Source of the DNA: Mesodorylaimus sp. YZB2_4
Taxonomy: Eukaryota > Nematoda > Enoplea > Dorylaimida > Dorylaimidae
NCBI GenBank assembly: GCA_030248295.1
Contig: JASANH010001726.1
Location: 62,001 to 126,000 of the forward strand
Length of the DNA: 64,000 bases
Direction: 5' to 3'
A model generated the notes under the pieces. The model made no database searches. It had not been told where the DNA came from and was given only the letters and a program-made list of their open reading frames with translations. Shown here in pieces: positions 34,079 to 44,965 of this stretch. Within the stretch, counting starts at the first letter, position 1. Every line of letters starts with the position of its first letter. Both the position numbers and the translations under genes were made by a program.

Positions 34079-37000
34079 ATGAAATTCCTAATTGATACTG
34101 ATATGGGATTGGACGACGCTTGTGCACTCATATTGTCATTATCGCACCCAGAAGTCGAGGTGTTGGCGATAACTACAGTTTTCGGCAATGTACCTGTTAG
34201 GCAAGCTGTGGCGAACGCCAGCAGAATCAGGCGGCTTGTAAAACGTGAGCAAGTAAGTAAAACTGAAGTTTCAGCTAGTACAGTTCGCCGTATTTTGTCA
34301 AAACAGCAGAGGAAAACCTGTTTCGCTTAAAACCCCGAAAAACATACTGGAAATAAATTTTGTGTGTCAGTTCTGGACTAAAAAAGGATAATAAAGGCGA
34401 AAGGACAAAACTAGTTTCTAGAATTTTGACATTGTGAGCAAAAATCTCGAAAAATTTTGAGCTCCACGCGGCGTAACACAGCATTTCCTGTCATACTTCC
34501 TAACCTCACGATCACTCACGATAACTGCAGGGGCGTGCGCAGGATCGAATATTTTCTAGGTTGCCGTATGTTCAAGGTTGCCGACTAATGTATAAAGATA
34601 CGGGAGAGGTCAAACCCGTGCTAGGTTGCCGACCGATGGTCATCTACAGTAAATAAAGTATGATGCGCAAGTACATTTTCTGTTATGTTAGTTTATCGGA
34701 AACTGTGCGCACTGTTTCCAGAGCATCTGGAGCGCCACCACGCGGCCAATGCTGAAGGGGCGCGGTGGGACTGGTATCCGCGCCGCCCGATATCGCGTGG
34801 TGCTCTGTTGCACAGAGAAGCGCACTGTACCACATTAACATGGAACAGAGGCGCGGCGTTATGTGGCGTGGCGGCGTCTTCTTTTGAAAATTTTCCGGAA
34901 TTTTAGCTGAAAGTGTTTACGAAAGAAGAATACAAGTTATGGTGCAGTTCGATTTATTAATACAATTCGCAGACATCTTTTAATATGCTCGTTTGCGAAA
35001 GTCAAACTCACAATCAGCCTTATCATTTTTATTTGTGTCAATATATCCCCCCTTGGCGGGCCGGCAGAGTCCAAGGACTACCAACCATGCAGAGGGCTGG
35101 ACTGGAATACCAGAATGAGCGCGAGCTCCAGCTATAAATAAATGTGTTTGGTGTCTTATTGCCTGAGATTCTGCGTTATTGTCTGTTTTGAAAAATCTTT
35201 TGAATAGTGGGGATAAAAAGCTATGACGCTTGATCATGAATACGAAGGAACAGAGAGCTAAAGGGTGCATGTATTGATTTTGGATCAATTATGTGTGTAA
35301 AAATGGGCTTGAATGTCAAAAACGATATTTAGAATACATGTGGCCTGACTTTGCCAGTGTAGGTACGAATCAAAATGCAGTTAGCACAGTTCATATAGTT
35401 TTTATTTCGCGCCTATCGCGCCTCTTACTATTAGTTGGCAACCTAGGAAAGGTTTGACCTCTCCCGTACCCTTTTACATTAGTCGACAACCTTGGACATG
35501 CGGCAACCTAGCTGTAGGATACTACGGCAGGGTTTGAGGAGGGGTGCGAGGCGGGGGTGTGCACCCACCCCGCCCCGTGAAAAATTTAGGTTTTCAGGCA
35601 CCCAGACGTTGATTTTTCTCTATAACCCACCGTTCAAGCTTAATTAATTCTCACCACTTCAACCTTTGCACCAAGTGCCGAGTATGGGGAAAAATGTGTA
35701 CAGGTCACTTTTTCTGGGGAGGAGGGTTTATTTACACCCTTGCACACCCCCTGCGTACGCGCCTGAACTGCACGATCTGTGCTTTGAAGTCGAAGTCATA
35801 CGATACAATACAATAGTAGTAGACAATAGGTCGGTGCTACACAGAGCTACAGTACATCAGTTACTACTACTGTACAACTAGAAGGATCTAAAATGCGCCA
35901 ATTTTGTTTTTCTTCACAATCACCTGATTTTTCAAGAGAAACTTGCTTAGTGCACACTACAGCACACAGCAGCATCAAAAAGTGTCCTCTAGTCATTTTT
36001 AAAGACCTACAGTATATTTTCAAGCATATTCTGTGACATAGTGCTCACACGTAAGTGAAGTGACACCCGAATGGGGTCGACTGTAGGTAGCGTTGATAAC
36101 GTCACAGTTAACTGAATCTGAAACTGAATCTCCTCTCCAAACCGAATATAACTGTAATTGAATCTTCTAAGAATCAGTTAAATTCAGTTTTCAAATTACC
36201 GCGTTTTTAAAAATTAGTGATATGTTTCCGGATGTTCGTGCAGTTCTCAAGAGAAACGAGACGCAGCTAGACGAAGTGCTGGTTCGATCGCGAGTTATAG
36301 ATATTTTGTCACCCGTAAAAGCCCTAACTAGCCGCAAAAAATGGATCCGTTCGAATTTTGGTTTACATATACGGTAGAGAAACCTTGCCACATATTCACG
36401 AGGATTGTAGGGCTTTGTTCATTTAAAATGCTATCATTTAATGCCAGGTTAGTGTTGAGTGAAAGAGTTCTAAGCTAGGCGAGGCCCATGTTGAAAAGCA
36501 GCCAACATAATTAAAATATAATAAAAGTTACTTTATGAAAAAGGCTTTCTTCAATTTCAATCATTTTATTACAAACATTGTAAAGTTACATCTTCTTGAG
36601 CTTAGAAAGCTTTGCCAACCAGTAAGTTGAATTTAACATGCATATTCGATAATTCCTAAGTTCCTGGTCTGAAAGAAAGAAAGCTCTATTGAAAATTTTT
36701 GACCCTTCTGGCCAGCTGGTCAGCATTGGCCAGAGCCTAAAATCTTGCGGTTTTTTAAATTCTTGTGGCAAGGCGACAGAAAGTTGAGAAACACTAGCAA
36801 GGCTTTTCTGAACCCGCTGTTCAGGTCATTGGCTTTGGTTCCGTCTTCCAGCCTTCTAGTTCTGGGTTTCTTTGCCCAAAAGACCCGACGAAGCGGGAAA
36901 GTTTCTAAAAATTTGCATGACTTCGGCCGCTGACCATTGCTGAGTAGTTGGCCAAAGTAGCTGAATATTTTACGCAGAGCTTTCTTTTGCACCAAAAGAA

Positions 37001-40000
37001 ATTACACTCATTAACTATGACAAGCTCAAATTCGAACGGTTACAAGGCTCCCCTGTGAGCTGTTTGACATCGTAAATGCGAAAGAGTAGTTATTTGAATG
37101 GAGAACGGTGGAAATTTTTCTCGTCAAGTCTTCATATGTAGATGCGAAATTCTTTTTACGGAAAAACTGAAACAATCAGTTAAATTCAGTCAACTGAATC
37201 TTTTGAGATCCAGTTGACTGAAACTGAAAGTGAAACTGAATCTTTTCTCCGGAACTGTATCAACGCTAACTGTAGGGCAGATACATGTGACTGTCATCGC
37301 CTGAGATCAATTCCACAGTCAGTCAGTGCATGCAAACATGTCGACTTCACCTATTTTCCAAAATGGCCCTAATTTATGAATCTCAGAAAAAGTTTAGTGT
37401 TTATACTGTATCAGTATTCGAAATCAAGGATTAGCATAAAGGATTCGATAGCGTAGAGGACCCCAATCAGCAAAAATTCACCCAGTTACCTTTTTGATAC
37501 AGGAAATTGCAAATACATACTGAGACCATCAATATACAGCCCTAGTGGAGTTCTAGTACCTACCTGCCCTAAAAGTTCATTAGGAGATCTAGTCAAAAGT
37601 GTTGTCATTGTCAGTTAAGTAGCTCTGAAACCAGTCCTCTGTAGAGATATAGGAAGAGAGCACTGCCTACTCCATTAGAATTTTCCTCTATGTAGAACCC
37701 CTTCAATTTTCACACAGGTTCCGATTTATGCTGGCGCTAGTAAACCTCTTATTGCTCCGTCTATCGCCCCTGGATATCCCACCCATATTCACGGAAATGA
37801 TGGTCTTGGTGACATCCCAGACATATTTCCTGCAGCCATCGAATCCGATTCCGAATCTGCTGTGCAAGGGAAGACTGCAGCTCTAGCGATATTGGATATC
37901 GTGAGCCATAATCCAGGTATGCTTTGATGACTGCTGGAACTGTAGCATGCATTCCAGCGTGCAAAATTTCATGGCTGGGGTTTTCTTTTTGAAACAATAT
38001 TTTGTGAGAAAATTGTTTTGTGAAATAGAAATAGAATAAAAGAACAAGTCCCTTGCGGGAATCGAAGCGGGATTACTACGCAAGCGTACTAACCGTAACA
38101 GAAAAAAGGTTTTTTAGGGTGCACAATGATTTGTCTGGGTCCATTGACCAATTTGGCATTGGCTTTAAAGCTTGATCCAGCGCTATCCTCCAGAATGGGA
38201 CATGTGTATGTGATGGGCGGCAATATACATGGTAAGTGAACCCTCTCTCTTGTCATTTTACTATGCACACATGAGGTACAGGTGGTTATTTTAGAGACAG
38301 GGTGCTTAACTTTGTGAGGTCCTAGTAACTACTAACAAATTATGTTATCCCTATTTTTTCCATATTTTATCATTATCTATCCCTAGTTTTCTTCTTTTTC
38401 AGCTCGAGGTAATGCTCCTTCGATACAGACAGCTGAATTCAATTTTTTCTTGGATCCAGAAGCTGCACATATTGTCCTTTCTGAACTACAGTGCCCTATT
38501 ACAGCGCTGCCTTGGGAAACGTATTTGAAAGAATCATGCACACCCGTAAGTTCCTTCAGCATATGCTAAAAGCCACATTCGAATCTCAAAAGGCAGCTTT
38601 CTGTGATGGTCGACCTAGTATTGCCAAGCTTCAATTCTTGACTCCCACCCTCATTTTCATGTGACTTCGATGCATGTAGTGAAGAAAGGATTGTGCGATT
38701 CACCCTTACATTTAGCAAATGCCCATTTTCTGAAAACGGGTGGGCACACTGGCATATTCGAAATTTGGGGGTGAAGTCTTTCGGTCGGGGTATCTCACGA
38801 ACAGTACTATTTTTTACTCAGTGTGAGAGAAATTTTCAAGAATCCCCAATTGCGTAATTTTTTGAGTTCATTTTGAGATTTTTTGGATACTTCTAGAGCG
38901 AGTGGCAACAGAGACGTTGCTAATATCGCCTAAGGACTTGATTTTTATGTTTTTAAACAGATAGGGGCCATTCATAAAGGTCGACCGCAGCCTGGGGGGA
39001 GGCGGGGGGTAGCAAAAAAGTGGTCAGGTGCGGTCGGGGGAGGGGAAGGGGTAGCGGCCGATGGTCGACCGCAGCAAATTTTTAAACTTTTGATGACAAA
39101 AAACACCTTTTATCTTCACCAGTAGTGCGCGTTCAAACCTTCAAAACTTTTTGTCTTCTCTTCTCCTTGGTCGTTCATTCTCGATAATGCAATTTCGGGT
39201 TTATCAGGACTCTTATTTCCAACTGGAATAGCATCTGATCCGAAAAGGAAAAGTTGGGAGGCGGTGGCTCAGCTGGTTAAGGGCGTTAACCCGCCTTGCT
39301 GGCCGGCAGCCCTGACTGGGAGGCCGACGGGAGACGGCAGTTTAGTAGCTTGTCGCTGGTTTTGGACACGGCTTTGGGCGACTCCCCTGCCACTGTCAAA
39401 TGGCGCCCACCCAAAAGGTGTAGAATTGGGAAACCGTCCTCGAACACCAGTCGGGAAGGTCCCTAAGCTAAGCCCAAGCCCCCTCTCACCCAGTATGCCC
39501 TCGTGTGGAGGTGCTCCTAGTGAAGACACAGGGAGCCTGCCGTGAGAGCTGGTCACTTCTGGGGATAGGTCGGGATTGCCTTCCTCCAGGATCGCGATTG
39601 TTTGTTTGAAGTCGTACATTGTTTGCACATACGAAGGAGATGAGTCTATTTTCCTCACTAAAGCACACTTTGGTCATTCAGATTTTTTAAAGCTTTCTTC
39701 AGGTCGAGTTTCAGTCATTATAAATTAACTGAAGTCGACGAGTACATTCGCAGTTTCGATACGCGTCCAGCAAGGTCAGCCTAGGCTAAGTAAAATCAGT
39801 GTTGCTATCATTATCGATTTGAGTCGATGTTGCTGTTGCCTCTTCATCGCTACTGTTTCATAGCAGATATGATGGATCAGAGTGTACCTGCCATGCTTAC
39901 GCATATCATAATTATTAGCAGAATCCCGACGCCTCAATGTTAGGATCAGGATCAGGACTGGGAGGGGTCATCCCGATGGGATCGGGATCCCTAACGTTAG

Positions 40001-40850
40001 TCACCTCACAGCCTCGCTTATCAAATCATGACTGCTGGCCAGCTAATATGATTGGGAGTCCCATGGAGAACTTGGTCGACGTGGCCCAACCCCCAAAACT
40101 TTTTAAAAAATAAGGGGAAAAGTTGTGGGAAAAGTTTGTGGAGGCTTGTACAAAATAGAAATCCGCTCCATAAATCAAAAACGATTTGTCTTCGAAGGAG
40201 ATGGCATCTTGTCGAGCTCTAGAAACCATAAGATGAATCATTTTTCAAAACTGCGTTTGGAAGGGTGGGTATGGCTGAAGTGGTCGACCATTTGTGAGGG
40301 GGGTTCGCGAGAAGTGGTTGGCTCGAGGTCAGGGGGGGGGGGGGGTCAAAAAATCGAGATTTTTTGCGGTCGACCTTTATTGATGGCCCCTAAAGAAATT
40401 TTTGACTGCGTCACCATTCCTTCAATAATGCAGAATTTTTCATTTTTTTTTGTGGTCGACACTTACACAAGCCTTTCAATGGTATATGACGCTCCCTTGC
40501 AGTTTTAAGTCTTTTAGGCATTCATTGAAGCCTACACTCGAAATACAGCGACAGTCAAGGGCAGATTTGTCAGTGCAATTCTTAAAAACACGATGGCTAC
40601 CTTATCACAATTCGAGCCTTTCGGCCTGTGCGATGAAATGATAACTGCCATTGCAATCAATCCATCGATCGTTCAAGCGACTAAAAATAGATTTTATGCA
40701 ACTGTTGAATTACACGGATCTTTAACAAGAGGACAAGTTGTCTTGGATTATGGAAATTTTACCGGGAATAAGCCAAACGTCGAATTTGTGACTAAAGTTG
40801 ATATTAATCAAGCTGAACAGATGTTGCTGCGATCATTGATGGAAGATTGA
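34079..40850 (+). CDS. inosine-uridine preferring nucleoside hydrolase, five exons
   Basis: Hydrolyses the N-glycosidic bond of ribonucleosides to base plus ribose. Exons: 34079-34252, 37718-37916, 38118-38231, 38403-38545 and 40518-40850. All phases match and give 320 residues, the usual length. The N-terminus IDTDMGLDDACALIL carries the Ca2+-binding DxDxGxDD motif. Exon 2 has THIHGNDGLGDIP, exon 3 MICLGPLTNLALAL and VMGGN, exon 4 AEFNFFLDPEAAHIVL. Exon 5 has GLCDEMITAIAINPSIV (the CD motif gives the fourth metal Asp) and FYATVELHGSLTRGQVVLDY. Introns of 3465, 201, 171 and 1972 bp; the two large ones are packed with transposons. The acceptors TTCACACAG, TTTTTTAG, TTTTTCAG and TCTTTTAG are all clear. 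Metal-binding residues are intact, so it should be active. Vertebrates lack this enzyme. Confidence 0.95.
34556..35511. mobile_element. TIR element in hydrolase intron 1
   Basis: Ends are inverted repeats of about 78 bp: left CTAGGTTGCCGTATGTTCAA, right complement CTAGGTTGCCGCATGTCCAA. They continue through GGGAGAGGTCAAACC and a second CTAGGTTGCC. 956 bp with no transposase. I could not find a target duplication. Confidence 0.82.
35512..36087. other. hydrolase intron 1, between two elements
   Basis: A GC-rich patch at 35540-35580 and otherwise plain sequence. The last 8 bases are the target duplication ACTGTAGG of the next element. Confidence 0.4.
36088..37268. mobile_element. hAT-like element with AACTGAATCT words and exact 8-bp duplication
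   Basis: Begins TAGCGTTGATAACG and ends TGTATCAACGCTA. Exact duplications ACTGTAGG flank it (36080-36087, 37269-37276). Both ends carry repeated GAAACTGAATCT/AGTTAACTGAATC words. The TA(G)CG start fits the hAT YARNG terminus. It contains the foldback sequence 36535-37075. 1,181 bp, no transposase seen. A related end lies at 52925. Confidence 0.88.
36535..37075. repeat. internal foldback module, copy 1 of 3
   Basis: Inverted symmetry around about 36830: CTGGCCAGCTGGTCAGCATT (36711-36730) mirrors GACCATTGCTGAGTAGTTGG (36932-36951). GAAAGCTCTATTGAAAAT mirrors a TATTTTACGCAGAGCTTTC block. Diverged copies lie at 46180-46680 and 53120-53620. Confidence 0.7.
38040..38102 (-). repeat. tRNA-like remnant in hydrolase intron 2
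   Basis: The minus strand has a T-arm-like GCGGGA/TCCCGC pairing around GCTTCGATTCCCGC. The 5' half is not recognisable. Likely a SINE or tRNA pseudogene scrap. Confidence 0.3.
39255..39600 (+). repeat. tRNA-derived SINE, family B, copy 1
   Basis: Starts GTTGGGAGGCGGTGGCTCAG with an A-box-like TGGCTCAGCTGGTTAAGG. The body shares CACCAGTCGGGAAGGTCCC and ATGCCCTCGTGTGGAGGTGC with the copy at 48278. The second of these is also present in family A SINEs. The B box is not preserved. Confidence 0.72.
39800..40010. mobile_element. inverted relative of the 22040 element
   Basis: TGTTGCCTCTTCATCGCTAC, GAATCCCGACGCCTCAATGT and GGGAGGGGTCATCCCGATGG correspond in reverse order to 22040-22260. Ends ATCGGGATCCCTAACGTTAG. 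Confidence 0.65.
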
Positions 40851-41254
40851 TTTGTCACCGTGCTAAGAGAGATAGATGCTCTTTATATGTCCATTTTTTA
40901 CCTTTGCGGGTCTGTAATCGATAAACACACTCTGAATAACTCGATTCCTTCAAGTATAAATTGCTGTTAGAAAATGTTGTGCATTTACCAATGTTTGCTC
41001 GGAACATACATAAAACCCCAATAACAAAAACTTGAGAGTCTTAAAAAACGTCGTATACCTGTAAATCACTGTAAATTAGAAAAATATCCTTCACGCCAGA
41101 ATTCGGTCTCAAGGCTCAATCCAAAAATTTAAAGCAAAAGCACAGCAGAAAAAAAAACCTATCCAACAAGACAAAAAACCCCCCAAAGCCCAAGCGCTAT
41201 GTCAGAGAAGCAGTGCGTGGTCGAAATCCTTTTTTTTAAACTTTGCGGGCCAAA
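40851..41254. other. 3' flank of nucleoside hydrolase
   Basis: Expected 3' UTR. AATAAC and ACATAAAACCCCAATAAC stretches lie near 41000-41025, but no single clear polyadenylation signal is distinguished. No other gene. Confidence 0.4.
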
Positions 41255-41660
41255 ACCCGTTTTTGCCATTAGCCGCCCAGTAGTCAAACCTTCTAAGCAG
41301 AGCTGTGTGGGGACCAGCACGGACAGCAGCTTCCCTCTGCGTGTCTCCACTAGGAGCACCTCGACGCGAGGGCATCCTGGACAGGACACCGACTTCCTCG
41401 GACGATGGCGGGCGGGCTGTGAACCCTGTCGGTGTTCGACAGCCGAGACTGTCTCCTCGTTTGGCTTCCGTCTCTCCACTCGGAGCACCTCGACGGTACC
41501 GGGTGAGTCAACCGCGGCCTGGCGTGTAGGGTCAGCGAGGGTTTGTGGTTCGCAAACTGACCTCACTCACAGGAGATCGAACCCGGGACGAGTCCAGTCA
41601 CTCGCTCCCAAGCAATACAGAGAGACGACGAATGCCGAGCCATTGCACCACCGCGGCCAC
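41255..41660 (-). repeat. tRNA-derived SINE, family A, copy 4
   Basis: Minus strand: GTGGCCGCGGTGGTGCAATG head (A box TGGTGCAATGG), B box GGTTCGATCTCC, then CGAGGTGCTCCGAGTGGAGA and CGAGGTGCTCCTAGTGGAGA, and 3' GAAGGTTTGACTACTGGGCG. It includes the block TCGGCTGTCGAACACCGACA, also seen in copy 3 in related form. Confidence 0.8.
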
Positions 41661-41759
41661 ACATAGTCGAAATTCGAACTTGCAAAATCAGCGCGCAAGT
41701 TTAGGAAACCTTTCACTCACATATCAAGTTTGCATGTGGCCTGTTGAGTAAGCTGTCTG

Positions 41760-42500
41760 CATTTCCCATGCCAGGTGCGCACTACCAGCGAGCGTTCGAT
41801 CCTCGATTGGATAAATCATTTCGTGTGAATTGTCCCTTCGCTGTTGAGAACCTTCGATTTGGTTTTAGAGCTATTGACTGACCTGGACTGGTTCTCGATT
41901 TGCCTTGTGGCAGGGCGGCCAGTTCACCTGCTGTTTTGTGCCTGTTTGTGTGTGCCTTTGGTGGCCCTCTCACAATCAGTCGGAGTCGGGCCGCCATAGT
42001 AAACGGCCAACATCGACCGATCGACCGATCCGGCCAGATCGATCCGCCGATCGGAGGGGTGGATCGGCTCTTGATCCGATCCAGCTGCTGGATCGGCAAC
42101 TAATATTTTTCGCGCTTTATCTGCCCGGAAATGATAGAATGTGACCAACTATAACTGCAAAATCCCTTTTTTCTTTCAAATCAATGCTCAATCTAGCTTT
42201 TATGTGCTGCTCTCAACTCCTCTATGTCCTTTGGAGTGGTCTAACAGAGATGACAGCGAGGAATCATGGCAGGTCGGGGAGGACGCAGTGCCAAACACGT
42301 CATCCCCATCTATCTTCAATTTTTTGAGCGGATTGGCCGGATTTGTTTGGGATCGGGCAAATCCACACTCTGGATCGGATCGGGATTGAGATCCAGGCCT
42401 GCGGTCGGATCGGTCGATGCTGGGTGAACGGTCGCTCTCGTATCGCGTCCCCAGTCGGCCCTCTAGCGCGTGGGAGGGCGGCCAGTTCACGTGATCATTT
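41760..42500. mobile_element. rearranged member of the GTCGATGCTGG repeat family
   Basis: Contains AACATCGACCGATCGACCGA (about 42009), GATCGGTCGATGCTGG (about 42408) and two copies of GGGCGGCCAGTTCAC (41915, 42478). These words also occur, in other order, at 55030-56236. A GATCGATCCGCCGATC-type word array marks one end. Likely fragments of two nested copies. Confidence 0.55.
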
Positions 42501-42689
42501 GGTACTGTAAGTGAACATTAACTATTTTAGCAATGCCAACAGCCAAGTTTCCCCACAAAAAGTGCGTGCATTTTTAGGGAAATCGTCAAATAAGTGCATA
42601 AAATTTTATGTTGGAACATACGAGCATATAAAGCGGATGCCCATTTTTACATAAAATTTATACTGAGCGAGCATCAACATACATGGCCA

Positions 42690-44165
42690 GGTCCGATATT
42701 GGGTCCTAAAACCCAACACAACCCAACCCATTTTTTGGGGTTTTTTGGATTGGGTTGGGTTGGTTCGAGTTTTTACACAGGGTGGTTCTGGGCTGTGGAG
42801 GTTGACCTGTTTGAACCCAGCTCCCAAAAAACTGATTTTTCCACTTGGGGTAGCGTTTTGAGTCGGCATAGGCATGTGGTCGGTTGGCGGCCTTTTGAAG
42901 CCACTGCTCTGCTGTCTGTTGGTTTCGAATGGTTGACCTTTTATCCAAGCGAACCCAAAGAAAACCACTTTTCCACTTATTGTGCCTTATTCGTCAGCAG
43001 AAGCATGTGGTTGATTGGCACAGCGTTTTGAAGCCGCTGTTGTATGATGTCCATTGGTTTCGAGTCAACAGATCCTTGTGCGTCAAAAACGTACCCAGTG
43101 TCCCCAGCTAGTCTGATTCGACATGTCAGTCTGACTGTGACAGAATTGAGAAATCATCTGTCAGCAATGACATCCAGCGCTGACTTGATCTCTCGTTGAC
43201 TCTCAGTCAGAGATCAGGTCAGCAGGTCCTAATTTTGAAATTTTGAAATTTTGAAAGCTTGGTCGGTCAGAATCCATGAAGAAGCTTTTCGCTTGAGCGA
43301 GCGGCTTGAGCTTTCAGCTGGGCTTAAGAGTGTGATTTCTTGCCTTGAGGCGGATATTTCCTCCAAATTTATTCATAGTCTGCTGAGAATCATGTCTGTG
43401 AGAGGCCAATTTTGCAAAGATTTTGCCTCCAGCCCCTTCACTCCCCCCCCCCCCCCACTCGGGCGATTGGCGCTCATCCTAGAGCTCTAAATTATAGCAT
43501 ATTTATGCAAACATTTTGTTGGCCCCCTGAAGAGCCTGAAATCCTGCGTGCGCGCCTGAACTGACGTGAGCCCCACGGCTCTGTTGGCGTGTAAGTATGA
43601 TGACGGGTGACCAGCATCTCCCTGTTCGAGGAGCAGGGCTTGTAAGATTAGTGCCCTGGTGAAAATGGTCCCCCAGTTGGGGTCATGTTATCTGAAACTT
43701 ACAGCTCGAAAAGGGAATGGGCGTTGAGATGTGAGTAGGATAACTCTCAGGTCTCGGGTTGTTTTTGGAGGAGGCCAAAAGCCGAATGTGGAGGTGCAGT
43801 CAGATTACAGGTCATGCCACCAGAGCCGTGGGGAGGCCAGGAGAGACTCTTCCACTATCACAACTTCTTCAGGGAAGATTTTCGAGTAAAGCCACTATGA
43901 TGAGCCAATCGGTCAGGTCGCTTAGTAAAGAATGGTAGCATTTTCACAAAAAATGTGTGTCATACTGATAATATACTTCGCTGAGCAAAAGTGGTTTTTG
44001 GGGTTTTTGTCGATTTTTTTCAAAAATACCTGTTTTTATGGGTTGGAGTTGGGTTCACTAGCGAATCGGTTGGGTTTGACATTTTCAAAATGGGTTTGGG
44101 TTGAGTTCGACTTCAAAATTTTTTGGGTTGAGGTTGATTCGAACTGTGAACCCGTTGTAGGACCA
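42690..44165. mobile_element. element with GGGTTGGGTT-word ends
   Basis: Left end GGGTCCTAAAACCCAACACA followed by repeated CCCAACC/GGGTTGG words; right end repeated GGGTTGGGTT/GGGTTTGGGT then GTTGTAGGACC. The ends mirror each other loosely. A C run (43443-43456) and a triple ATTTTGAA repeat (43229-43250) lie inside. No transposase recognised. Confidence 0.55.
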
Positions 44166-44965
44166 GAATATATGGGCATAATAGGGATGTATCAGCGACA
44201 TCCATTGTATGCATGGTTCTCATGCAGTGGACGCGGCAAACATAAACGAGGTCAATAAGAGGTCGGCATAGCAGACGCGAACACGAACCGTATGCCCGTC
44301 AAGCATCCATTTCATCATCGAGAAGTAAGGTTTATGCATAAACTGCATGCTCCCTTAGCATACACTTTGTGTTGCGCGGCATAAAGTGGATGCTCTTAAA
44401 GCAAAAAGATTTTATAAAACTGACGATGAACATCCACTTCATGACTTGACAAAATTTTATTGACTTATTAAGGCGGCTCTTCTAATCATACTGTAAGGTA
44501 AAATGTGAGGGTGGACGAAAATAAAACGAGTCATTGTAATGAAGCTAACAAGTAGCTCAATGCGTTATCGATTTTGACGTTCTCATAGGGACTAAGTGAC
44601 AAAGAATATTCGTTCAGTGACGAGCGCAACAAGACAACGAGCGTTGTCAAGAGGTGACCAGGTGCTGCACAGTTGGTGGTAGCTTGCCAAAAGCAATGGA
44701 CGTCAGTCTTTATGTCGACTTTAAAAACCTCCTCTTTACTATCGCGAAAATTAGAGACAGCATCCAGTGTCCGTGAATAGGCAGTAGTGCCAATATGCAG
44801 TCTCCCTTTTGTGACTGTGATAATGCTGCTTTCAGCATTGGGTCCTCGCAGCAATTATCATTTAAACCTCCTTCATAGTGATTTTATAGGGAGCTCCCCC
44901 CTTCCGGCCTCCCGGTAGGCTCTGCGTCTAAGAAGAAAATTTATTTCCAGGTTCCCCGCAAAACC
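44166..44965. other. 5' flank of fucosyltransferase 1
   Basis: No gene seen. TTTATTTCCAG ends at 44950, 15 bases before the fucosyltransferase ATG, and is a good candidate for a 5' UTR intron or trans-splice acceptor. Confidence 0.45.

Larger units (their letters stand above)
38962..40392. mobile_element. composite DNA element in hydrolase intron 4
   Basis: Left end TAGGGGCCATTCATAAAGGT, CGACCGCAG; right end is the complement of TAGGGGCCATCAATAAAGGT, CGACCGCAA. G-rich words follow both ends. The TAGGG start fits an hAT-type terminus, but flanks do not show a convincing 8-bp duplication. It contains a family B SINE (39255-39600) and part of another element (39800-40010). Confidence 0.78.

Noticed and set aside
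41159-41666. Frames of 135 and 155 codons on both strands
   Set aside because: Again SINE family A sequence; no conserved protein.
42606-43031. Frames of 120 and 145 codons at the left end of the GGGTT-word element
   Set aside because: Translations of repeated word arrays on both strands; no conserved residues.
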